Positions 48,483 through 55,474 of a stretch of DNA of 64,000 bases are shown one piece after another (the stretch's first letter is position 1; every line of letters begins with the position of its first letter). The position numbers and the translations under genes were made by a program. The notes below the pieces were generated by a model. The model made no database searches and was not told where the DNA came from. It saw nothing but the letters and a program-made list of their open reading frames with translations. Source of the stretch: Bradyrhizobium sp. cir1 (GTDB lineage: Bacteria > Pseudomonadota > Alphaproteobacteria > Rhizobiales > Xanthobacteraceae). The stretch lies in assembly GCF_014198245.1 (NCBI RefSeq), contig NZ_JACIHE010000007.1, forward strand, positions 186,001 to 250,000, read 5' to 3'.

Positions 48483-48902
48483 ATGCCCGACACCAGAACA
48501 AAAACCACCGACGACAAGGTCATCAAGAGCGACGAGCAGTGGCGGCGCGAGTTGACGCCGATGCAGTACGCGGTGCTGCGCGAGAAGGCGACCGAGCGTC
48601 CCTTCTCCGGCGAATATGAGCACGACCACCGTGCCGGCACCTATGTCTGCGCCGGGTGCGGCAACGTGCTGTTCGAGTCCGATGCCAAGTTCGATTCCGG
48701 CTGCGGCTGGCCGAGCTTCACCCAGCCCGCCGCCGAGAGCCATATCGACGAGGAGCGGGATCTGAGCCACGGCATGATCCGCACCGAGGTGCTCTGCTCC
48801 AAGTGCAGCGGCCATCTCGGCCACGTCTTCCCCGACGGCCCCGGGCCGACCGGCCTGCGCTACTGCATCAACTCCGCGGCGCTCAAGCTCGAGCCCAAAT
48901 AA
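48483..48902 (+). CDS. msrB: Peptide-methionine (R)-S-oxide reductase MsrB
   Basis: Repairs methionine-R-sulfoxide. The 139-residue product has the zinc site of paired CxxC motifs (YVCAGCGN and LCSKCSGH), the core [10 protein letters not shown], and catalytic Cys128 in [22 protein letters not shown] is also typical. No signal peptide is present, unlike its neighbour MsrA, so the two may work in different compartments. A strong terminator follows. Confidence 0.95.
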   Translation: MPDTRTKTTDDKVIKSDEQWRRELTPMQYAVLREKATERPFSGEYEHDHRAGTYVCAGCGNVLFESDAKFDSGCGWPSFTQPAAESHIDEERDLSHGMIRTEVLCSKCSGHLGHVFPDGPGPTGLRYCINSAALKLEPK

Positions 48903-48907
48903 CCCGG

Positions 48908-48955
48908 CGCGCGGCCGGGTTCCCCCGTGGAACCCGGCCGCGCGATGTGCTTTTC
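48908..48955 (+). terminator. Terminator after msrB
   Basis: Perfect 16-bp GC-rich stem (cgcgcggccgggttcc/ggaacccggccgcgcg) with a 5-nt loop, followed by a T-rich tract (gtgcttttc). Confidence 0.85.
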
Positions 48956-49009
48956 TCCTCTGGCGGTCCGGCCGATCATCGCATTTCGGTGGCCGCCAGG
49001 GAGGATGCC

Positions 49010-49174
49010 ATGACGCTTGGGACCATCCTGATCATCCTCGTGATCATCTATCTGCTCGGCGGCCTGTCCGGCCGGTTCGGTGGCTACGGCTATGGCCTCG
49101 GCCATTCCGGCATGGGCATCGGCGGGGTCGTGCTGGTGGTGCTGATCGTGCTGCTGCTTGCTGGCAAAGTGTAA
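49010..49174 (+). CDS. Small DUF3309-like membrane protein
   Basis: A 54-residue hydrophobic protein: MTLGTILIILVIIYLLGG, a Gly/Tyr-rich loop (RFGGYGYGLGHSGMG), then a second span GVVLVVLIVLLLAGKV. This is the DUF3309 pattern. GGGAGG precedes the ATG. Function is unknown. Confidence 0.75.
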   Translation: MTLGTILIILVIIYLLGGLSGRFGGYGYGLGHSGMGIGGVVLVVLIVLLLAGKV

Positions 49175-49388
49175 ACCATCTAAGTCATTGAAATAGCTTC
49201 GATTACCGCGATTGCGGGGCTGCCATGCGTGGATTCATCATCTCGCATCGCAGGGGTCGCATTTTTGTCAAAACGGCCTATATTAGGGGGCGAAAATGAC
49301 ATGTGCGGCGGGCTCGCTCGAGTGTGGCCCCTGCCCTCCCAAACCCCACGCGCTTAAAGCCCCAGAGAAGATCACGAGGTCTTTGACC

Positions 49389-49682
49389 ATGCGTCCACTG
49401 CGTCCGTTCAACTTCAACACCTCCGCCGAACTCTTTCCCGCCGCGATCCGCAAGAAGAAGCGTGCGGGCTTCACCTATCGCCGGTTCGGCACCGCGGCCG
49501 AAGCCGTGCAGTTCGCGATGGAGCAGTTGCCGACGGATTCGCTGAACGGCGCCTATCTCCAGGTCGAGGAAGCGCGCTTCGACCAGAACGGCATCCGCTC
49601 GCTCTATGAGAGTGAAGCCTTCCCGCTGCCCCGCCGGCCCAAGCCCGCGCCGGCCGCCCAGACCGACGCCGACGCGGCGTAA
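49389..49682 (+). CDS. Conserved hypothetical protein
   Basis: A 97-residue soluble basic protein starting [19 protein letters not shown], with [21 protein letters not shown] and [21 protein letters not shown], and an Ala/Pro-rich tail. It is a compact single-domain protein; I recognise no function. A strong terminator follows. Confidence 0.7.
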   Translation: MRPLRPFNFNTSAELFPAAIRKKKRAGFTYRRFGTAAEAVQFAMEQLPTDSLNGAYLQVEEARFDQNGIRSLYESEAFPLPRRPKPAPAAQTDADAA

Positions 49683-49712
49683 GTTTTCGCCAAGCCTTAC
49701 GATGTGCGCGGA

Positions 49713-49745
49713 AAGCGCGATGGCCGAAAGGCCGTCGCGCTTTTT
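49713..49745 (+). terminator. Rho-independent terminator
   Basis: 14-bp stem aaagcgcgatggcc/ggccgtcgcgcttt (one G-U pair) with a GAAA tetraloop and a T tract. Ends the transcript of the gene at 49389. Confidence 0.85.
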
Positions 49746-49810
49746 GCGTTTTGGAGGCACGCTCTGTCATCTCCCTCGCCCCGCTCTTGCGGGGAGAGGC
49801 GAAGAGGCCG

Positions 49811-50353
49811 CTACATCCGCGGCTGCTTGTCGAGCCAGCGGCGCAAGAGCCGCACGTTGCGCATGTTGGCGCGGAACATGACGTCGAAGGCATCGCCTGC
49901 GAACGGGACCATGCCGACCACGCCGTCGACCGCGACATTGCCGAGCATGCGCGCGGTGATGTACCAGGGCGCGCCCAGCGCCCGCGCCTCGCGCACCAGC
50001 CACAGCGAGATCGCGGTGGTGATGATGTCGCCGACCACGGGGATCAGCCCGATCAGCCCGTCGATGCCGTAGCGGATGTTGGTGCCGGGCAGGATGAAGG
50101 CAACGTCGAGCAGTTTTGCGATGGCCTCGATCCGCGCGATCCGTTGCTCGCGGGTGAGATTGCCGAATGGGCCTGCTTGCCCGAACTCGAAACGAAACTC
50201 GCGAAATCCCTGCTCCAGCGTCTCGGGCCGGATCTCATGGCCGTCCTGGTCGATGATCGGCCCGCGCGCCTCGGCACCCGAGAAGCTCGCATGCGAGGCT
50301 CGCCCGGAACGGGGCCCGCGTCTCGTCACAATGTCATCGTCAGACATGGTCAT
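49811..50353 (-). CDS. DUF4112 membrane protein
   Basis: A 180-residue protein starting MTMSDDDIVTRRG. The core is the DUF4112 domain: IEAIAKLLDVAFILPGTNIRYGIDGLIGLIPVVGD, then TAISLWLVREARALGAPW and NVAVDGVVGMVPFAGDAFD (given in parts), with two hydrophobic segments. The ending FRANMRNVRLLRRWLDKQ is also typical. No function is known. The ATG at 50353 was preferred to upstream Mets in Arg-rich sequence. Confidence 0.78.
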   Translation of the reverse strand: MTMSDDDIVTRRGPRSGRASHASFSGAEARGPIIDQDGHEIRPETLEQGFREFRFEFGQAGPFGNLTREQRIARIEAIAKLLDVAFILPGTNIRYGIDGLIGLIPVVGDIITTAISLWLVREARALGAPWYITARMLGNVAVDGVVGMVPFAGDAFDVMFRANMRNVRLLRRWLDKQPRM

Positions 50354-50414
50354 CGTCCAGAGCAAACGCGCATGCGCCGGCAGGGTTGCTGCGCCGCGCC
50401 CGAACGCCGCGCGT

Positions 50415-50840
50415 TCAGGTCGGTGCCGCCGCCGCTTGCGGCTCCTCGACATATCTATGCACGAGCCAGGAGGAAATCACCGACGGCACGAAGCCGACCA
50501 TGCCGTACAGGATGAACTGCACCACCCCCGAATCCGGCCCGCGCGAGCTGTAGGTCAGCGAGGCCAGCACGAAGGCGAACAGGCCGACGAGGAGCATCCG
50601 CAGGCCCGGGCCGATCCGGCGGACATGGATCAGGATGTCGTCGACCGCGCCGATCATCAGCGAGGGCAGGAAGCCGAACAGATAGCTGTATTGCAGGGTC
50701 TTGAAGAACACCACGAACAGCTTGCCGACCTCGCCGAGACTGGTCTGGGTCCAATAGCCGGACTGGTAGGTCGTCGTCAGCAGCAGCAGGAACCCGCCGA
50801 CGAACGGGCCGACCAGCGCAAACACCAGATAGCGTTTCAT
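50415..50840 (-). CDS. Four-span membrane protein, unknown
   Basis: A 141-residue membrane protein with about four helices: MKRYLVFALVGPFVGGFLLL, SYLFGFLPSLMIGAVDDI, LRMLLVGLFAFVLASLTYS, and FILYGMVGFVPSVISSWLV. A short Pro/Ala tail follows. The start is at ATG 50840, since the upstream extension is not membrane-like. I cannot name the family with certainty. Confidence 0.7.
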   Translation of the reverse strand: MKRYLVFALVGPFVGGFLLLLTTTYQSGYWTQTSLGEVGKLFVVFFKTLQYSYLFGFLPSLMIGAVDDILIHVRRIGPGLRMLLVGLFAFVLASLTYSSRGPDSGVVQFILYGMVGFVPSVISSWLVHRYVEEPQAAAAPT

Positions 50841-50987
50841 CAAATACCCCTCACACGTCGCCCCCGTTATAGCAGCGCGGCGGGAACCTTGAACAGCGGG
50901 GCGGCGGGCCGCCTTGAGGGGAACAAGTGGCAAGGCGACGAGTTCAGACAGGACCTGGAAATCATCCCAGTCGGACTGGAGCCGCCG

Positions 50988-51230
50988 ATGTCCCGTAAAT
51001 TTATCCTGGCGACGATCACGCTGGTCGCGCTGAGCGGCCCGTCGGGCGCACCCGCTTTCGCCCAAGGCCACATGGGCACGCCGCAGGAGCAGAATGCCTG
51101 CTCGCGCGATGCGTCGCGGCTCTGCCGCAAGGAACTCGGCAATGACGGCGCAGTGCAGAGCTGCCTGCAGGCCAACCGGGCCAAGCTGTCGAGATCATGC
51201 AGCAAGGTGTTCGCCAGCCACGGCATGTGA
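50988..51230 (+). CDS. Secreted Cys-rich small protein
   Basis: An 80-residue exported protein: signal peptide MSRKFILATITLVALSG ... AFA, then a mature part with four cysteines in CSRDASRLC ... SCLQANRAKLSRSC. This C-x3-D-x2-R-x-C ... C-x9-C pattern is shared with the protein at 51756. The motif resembles cysteine-rich repeat proteins seen in Bradyrhizobium, where two disulfides probably form. Function is unknown. Confidence 0.7.
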   Translation: MSRKFILATITLVALSGPSGAPAFAQGHMGTPQEQNACSRDASRLCRKELGNDGAVQSCLQANRAKLSRSCSKVFASHGM

Positions 51231-51266
51231 GGATCGGAAACAGCCCTGTGAACGGAAAGTGAAGCC

Positions 51267-51497
51267 ATGCTGCGCGACGAACAACTCTCGATCCTCAGGG
51301 ACATCAGCCAGTCCATTGCCTTCGCCGACGACCGCCACGGCAAGATCGGCGAGCTGATCGCCGCCGGCTATGTGATGAAGGACGGCGATCTGTTCGAGCT
51401 CACCGCGAAGGGCGTCACGGCGGTCGAGGAACATGCCGCCTCGCTCGGTGCGAGCGATACGGAACAAGCGAGCGCATCATCCGACCGGCTGATCTGA
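51267..51497 (+). CDS. Small hypothetical protein
   Basis: A 76-residue soluble protein starting MLRDEQLSILRDISQSIAFA, with GKIGELIAAGYVMKDGDLFEL and TAKGVTAVEEHAASL, suggesting a small winged-helix-like shape with a beta hairpin; this is by eye. A purine-rich stretch (ggaaagtgaag) precedes the ATG. It lies 36 nt after the Cys-rich protein gene and may be co-transcribed. Confidence 0.55.
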   Translation: MLRDEQLSILRDISQSIAFADDRHGKIGELIAAGYVMKDGDLFELTAKGVTAVEEHAASLGASDTEQASASSDRLI

Positions 51498-51755
51498 TCG
51501 CCCCACCCCGCTTGCTGCGTGACGTGCGCGCAACAATTGCGAATTCCTTTGCGATGACCATTGCAGGCCCGTGACAATGGCGCATACTTCGCTCGGGCGG
51601 CGCAGCACTTTCGATTCGACATCACACGTAATCGAGCGACCACATGCGGGATTAGGATCCCGGCGTGAAGGCTGTGACATGCGGCAGGTCAAGCCGCGTG
51701 CGGCGCCCCAAAACCAAGCGGCTCAAGCCCTAGGGAACTCGGGGACCCATCCTTC

Positions 51756-52028
51756 ATGACACGCTATCAAACCATCGCTTCGCTGTTCGCCTTCTCCGCT
51801 GCCATCGCACTCCAGACATCGCCCGGCCTCGCCTTCTCGTCCGAAGCGCAGCAGATGTGCTCGGCCGACGCGATGCGGCTGTGCTCCAGTGAAATCCCTG
51901 ACATCCCGCGCATTACCGCCTGCATGGTCAGGAACAAGGCGCATGTCAGCCCCGGCTGCCGCGCCGTGATGGACCGCGAGCACGCCGCCGCCGCGGCAGC
52001 CCGCAAGCGGGAAGCGGCGGCGCAGTAG
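51756..52028 (+). CDS. Secreted Cys-rich small protein (paralogue)
   Basis: A 90-residue exported protein: signal peptide MTRYQTIASLFAFSAAIALQ ... GLAFS, then CSADAMRLCSSEIPDIPRIT, ACMVRNKAHVSPGC and an Ala/Arg-rich helical tail. The four Cys and Asp/Arg spacing match the protein at 50988, so they are probably paralogues. Function is unknown. Confidence 0.7.
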   Translation: MTRYQTIASLFAFSAAIALQTSPGLAFSSEAQQMCSADAMRLCSSEIPDIPRITACMVRNKAHVSPGCRAVMDREHAAAAAARKREAAAQ

Positions 52029-52042
52029 TCATCCATCCAGGA

Positions 52043-52145
52043 TGTCATTCCGGGGCGGTGCGCAGCACCGAACCCGGAATCCACTTCTGACGTCACGTGC
52101 TGCGCAATGGATTCCGGGTTCGTGCTTCGCACGCCCCGGAATGAC
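52043..52145. repeat. Intergenic inverted repeat (attccggg family)
   Basis: gtcattccgggg (52043) and ccccggaatgac (52134) are 12-bp terminal arms; internal cgaacccggaatcc/ggattccgggttcg form a second inverted pair. Same family as 45672. Confidence 0.8.
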
Positions 52146-52154
52146 AGCAGCGCC

Positions 52155-53771
52155 TCAATCGCCCCACTGCGCGAAGGCGTCGTTGAAGGCGCGCTCGCCG
52201 GGGGCGCCCTTCTCGATGGCGATGATGGCGCGGCGCTGGTTGGCGTAGACCAGGGGCACGTCGAACCAGGAACGCTCCTTCAGGAGCTGGACGTTGCGGG
52301 CGCGGTCGGCGTCGACATTGGAGAGGCCGACCAGGAAGAAGCCGTCGGTGACCTTGACCGCGAGGCCGGCGAGCGGCGTGCCGCGCGCCTGCTCGTTCGA
52401 CTTCATCAGGATGCCCGGCACGTTGGAGACGCTGCCGCCCGGAAAATCCGGCGGCAGGATGAAGGTCAGTTCCGCGGTGTGGCTCGCCGGCAGCGAGGAG
52501 TCGGTATTGCGGCGGAACGACATCGTCATCTTGAACTTGCGGTCGGGGATCTCGATCTCGGCGCGCACGGCGACGTCGGCCTTCTGGTTGCCCGACGCCT
52601 TGATCGGCTCGAGCCGCCACACCACCGAGCCGACATATTGCTTGCCCTTCGGGTCGGACGGGTCCTCGTCATAGAGCACGACCTTCTGCGCCACCGGCGC
52701 AACCGGCTGGTCGCTCGCCGAGGGCTGGCCGACGCGGTCGGGGATCTTCGGCTTGCTCTGCGGCTGCGACGAATCCTTCGGCGCCTCCACCACCTGGGTC
52801 GGTGAGGACTTGAACAGGTTGGTGGCGGTCTGGAGCAACGGCTTGCCCCAGAGGATGCCGGCGCCGACCAGGATCAGCACGATGCCGACGGCGATCGCAC
52901 TCTTGAACGGGAACGCGGAGCCGCCGCGCTTGGCCTTCTTGGCGTCGCGGTCGGGCGCGATACGCGGACGCGGCGAAGGCGGCTGCGGCGCGTAGCGCTC
53001 GGCCTCCTCGATCGACTCGTCATAGGAATAGGGCGCGTCCTGCTCGCCGGCGCGGTTCTCCAGGCTCGGCTCGAGCCGGTCGAATTCCGGCGAGGGCGAG
53101 GGTACGTTGGCATAGGTGCGGCGTGCGGCGCGGTTGGCCTGTGCGGCAGCGCCGCCGAGATCGTTGGCATCGGCCGTGATGTCGCGGAAACCGCGCACCC
53201 CCGGAGCCGGCGGCAGCGCCGGCGGCGGTCCGATGTCCGGCGGACGGCGCCCACCCGCACGATCGCGGCCGGCCGGCGGCGGCTCCGGCATCGATGGCGG
53301 CGCGGGCGGACCGGGCTGGCGCGGCGCGTCGAAACGCGGCGCGCGCGGCGGACGCTGGGCATCGCCGCCCTGGTCATCGACGTTGAAGGACGGACGGTCG
53401 GCCCGCGGCGGCGGCGGGGCCGGACGGGTGCGCGGCGGTGCACCGGGCTGGGATGCGGGCGGATTGCCCTCGGCGGCACGGGTGCTGGCGCGGCGGAAGG
53501 CGTCGCCGCTGCCGCCGCTGCGCCCCGCCCCGCCGGGGCGCGAGGCGTCGCGGGCGCGCTGGGCCGCCTCCGATTCGACCTTGCGGACGGCCTCTTCCAG
53601 CGACAGCCGTTCGCGGGTGATCTCGGATTCGGAAAGCGGCGGCTGCACGCTGCGCAGCTGCGCGATCAGGGCCGTGCGCGCCCGCTCATAGAGCGCGCGA
53701 CGGCTTTCGCCGGGAGCGTTGGGGTCCAGGGCGGCAATAGCGCGGGCGATCAGCGGATAGTAATCAGCCAT
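52155..53771 (-). CDS. Pro-rich single-span membrane protein, unknown
   Basis: A 538-residue protein in three parts: an N-terminal helical domain (MADYYPLIARAIAALDPN, ALYERARTALIAQLRSV), a long disordered Pro/Arg/Gly-rich linker (about 85-260), and one membrane helix near 290-312 (SAIAVGIVLILVGAGILW), followed by a C-terminal domain of about 190 residues rich in beta pattern (YVGSVVWRLEPI, KMTMSFRRNTDSSLPASH). The first block is common as the N-terminus of Bradyrhizobium hypothetical proteins. By topology the C-terminal domain would be periplasmic if the N-terminal one is cytoplasmic. I do not know its function. It precedes purA on the same strand's far side and is not obviously linked to it. 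Confidence 0.75.
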   Translation of the reverse strand: MADYYPLIARAIAALDPNAPGESRRALYERARTALIAQLRSVQPPLSESEITRERLSLEEAVRKVESEAAQRARDASRPGGAGRSGGSGDAFRRASTRAAEGNPPASQPGAPPRTRPAPPPPRADRPSFNVDDQGGDAQRPPRAPRFDAPRQPGPPAPPSMPEPPPAGRDRAGGRRPPDIGPPPALPPAPGVRGFRDITADANDLGGAAAQANRAARRTYANVPSPSPEFDRLEPSLENRAGEQDAPYSYDESIEEAERYAPQPPSPRPRIAPDRDAKKAKRGGSAFPFKSAIAVGIVLILVGAGILWGKPLLQTATNLFKSSPTQVVEAPKDSSQPQSKPKIPDRVGQPSASDQPVAPVAQKVVLYDEDPSDPKGKQYVGSVVWRLEPIKASGNQKADVAVRAEIEIPDRKFKMTMSFRRNTDSSLPASHTAELTFILPPDFPGGSVSNVPGILMKSNEQARGTPLAGLAVKVTDGFFLVGLSNVDADRARNVQLLKERSWFDVPLVYANQRRAIIAIEKGAPGERAFNDAFAQWGD

Positions 53772-53808
53772 TTCTACTCAACTATGCGCGCGTCCCGGTA
53801 AGATATCG

Positions 53809-55101
53809 TTAAGCCTCAAACGGATTTTGCACCAGGATAGTATCCTCGCGTTCGGGGCTGGTGGAAAGCAGCGCGACGGGGCACCCCACCAATTCCTCGA
53901 TCCGGCGGACATATTTGATGGCCTGGGCCGGCAGCTGAGCCCATGACCGGGCGTTGGCGGTCGGCTCCTTCCAGCCCTCGATGGTCTCGTAGATCGGCTC
54001 GACCCGGGCCTGGGCGCCCTCGCCGGCCGGGAAATGGTCGATCTCCTTGCCGTCGAGCTTGTAGCCGGTGCAGACCTCGATCGAATCGAAGCCGTCGAGG
54101 ATGTCGAGCTTGGTCAGCGCGAGGCCGTTGATGCCGCAGGTGCGGACCGCCTGGCGGACCAGCACGGCGTCGAACCAGCCGCAGCGGCGGGGCCGGCCGG
54201 TATTGGTGCCGAACTCGCGGCCGCGCTCGCCGATCTTGCGGCCGATCTCGTTGTCCTGCTCGGTCGGGAACGGGCCCTGGCCGACGCGGGTCGTGTAGGC
54301 CTTGCACAGGCCAAGCACATAACCGACCGCGCCCGGCCCGAGGCCGGCGCCGGTCGCAGCCTGCGCCGCCACCGTGTTGGACGATGTGACGTAGGGATAG
54401 GTGCCGTGGTCGACGTCGAGCAGCGCGCCCTGCGCGCCCTCGAACAGCATGCGCTTGCCGGCGCGCCGCTCGATGTCGAGCAGGCGCCACACCGTCTCTG
54501 CATAAGGCAGCAGCTGCGGCGCCAGCGCGCTCAGCTCTTTCAGGATCTCCTTGCCGTCGAACTCCGGCAGGTTGAGACCGCGGCGCAAGGCGTTGTGGTG
54601 CGCCAGCAGCCGGTCGATCTTGTGCGGCAGGGTGTTGAGATCGGCGAGGTCCATCAGGCGGATGGCGCGGCGGCCGACCTTGTCTTCATACGCCGGGCCA
54701 ATACCGCGGCGGGTGGTGCCGATCGCAGTCGCCGCGTTGGAGGACTCGCGCAAGGCGTCGAGTTCGCGGTGCAGCGGCAGGATCAGGGTGACGTTCTCGG
54801 CGACACGCAGATTATCGGGCGAGACTGCGACGCCCTGCGAGCGCAGCTTGGTGACCTCGTCGAGGAAGGCGGCGGGATCGAACACCACGCCGTTGCCGAT
54901 CACCGACAGTTTCTGGTCGCGCAGCACGCCGGAGGGCAGCAGCGCGAGCTTGTAGGTCTTGCCGTTGATGACCAGCGTGTGGCCGGCGTTATGGCCGCCC
55001 TGGAAGCGGACGACGATGTCCGCCTGCTCCGACAACCAGTCGACGATCTTGCCCTTCCCTTCGTCGCCCCACTGGGCGCCGACGACGACAACGTTGGCCA
55101 T
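53809..55101 (-). CDS. purA: Adenylosuccinate synthase
   Basis: Joins IMP and aspartate with GTP to give adenylosuccinate, the first step to AMP. The 430-residue product starts [21 protein letters not shown], the GTP-binding loop and catalytic Asp. GHNAGHT (catalytic His), [39 protein letters not shown]-type segment and the C-terminal GTP-recognition block (STSPERED) are all intact. The Met at 55101 matches the family N-terminus, seven codons inside the longest frame. Confidence 0.97.
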   Translation of the reverse strand: MANVVVVGAQWGDEGKGKIVDWLSEQADIVVRFQGGHNAGHTLVINGKTYKLALLPSGVLRDQKLSVIGNGVVFDPAAFLDEVTKLRSQGVAVSPDNLRVAENVTLILPLHRELDALRESSNAATAIGTTRRGIGPAYEDKVGRRAIRLMDLADLNTLPHKIDRLLAHHNALRRGLNLPEFDGKEILKELSALAPQLLPYAETVWRLLDIERRAGKRMLFEGAQGALLDVDHGTYPYVTSSNTVAAQAATGAGLGPGAVGYVLGLCKAYTTRVGQGPFPTEQDNEIGRKIGERGREFGTNTGRPRRCGWFDAVLVRQAVRTCGINGLALTKLDILDGFDSIEVCTGYKLDGKEIDHFPAGEGAQARVEPIYETIEGWKEPTANARSWAQLPAQAIKYVRRIEELVGCPVALLSTSPEREDTILVQNPFEA

Positions 55102-55136
55102 TCGCGGGTAATCCCTGTTCAATCTGTCTCAAGGAG

Positions 55137-55183
55137 GCATGATCCTCGCGGAAAACCGGTGCCCACTTTTCCGGGATCATGCC
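55137..55183. repeat. Intergenic palindromic repeat (gcatgatc family)
   Basis: ggcatgatcc ... cggaaaaccggtgcccac ... ggatcatgcc. Fourth copy of the element in the window. The rest of the 370-bp gap to the next gene shows nothing I can identify. Confidence 0.8.
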
Positions 55184-55474
55184 TGACGCCCAGCCAATCC
55201 GCGGCCCAGGACCGCTCGCACGCAAGGCAGCCAACCGGATAAAGGAAGCGGCCCCTCTAGGCAAGCAAGAACGAGGCTTTTTCGGGGTCCGAAAGGCCCC
55301 CCAAGCCTTTGATATCCCCTTAAAATCTCGCAACCTTGGCAGCCGGCAGGCAGCCCGATTGACCCGCATCAACCGTTCCGGCCCGCAATTGCGCCAAGGG
55401 ATAGCCAAGGGACGGCTGTCACCTCCGCAGCTTACCCTTCCCAATCCTTGAACCCTCGATTTTTCGGACATGCC

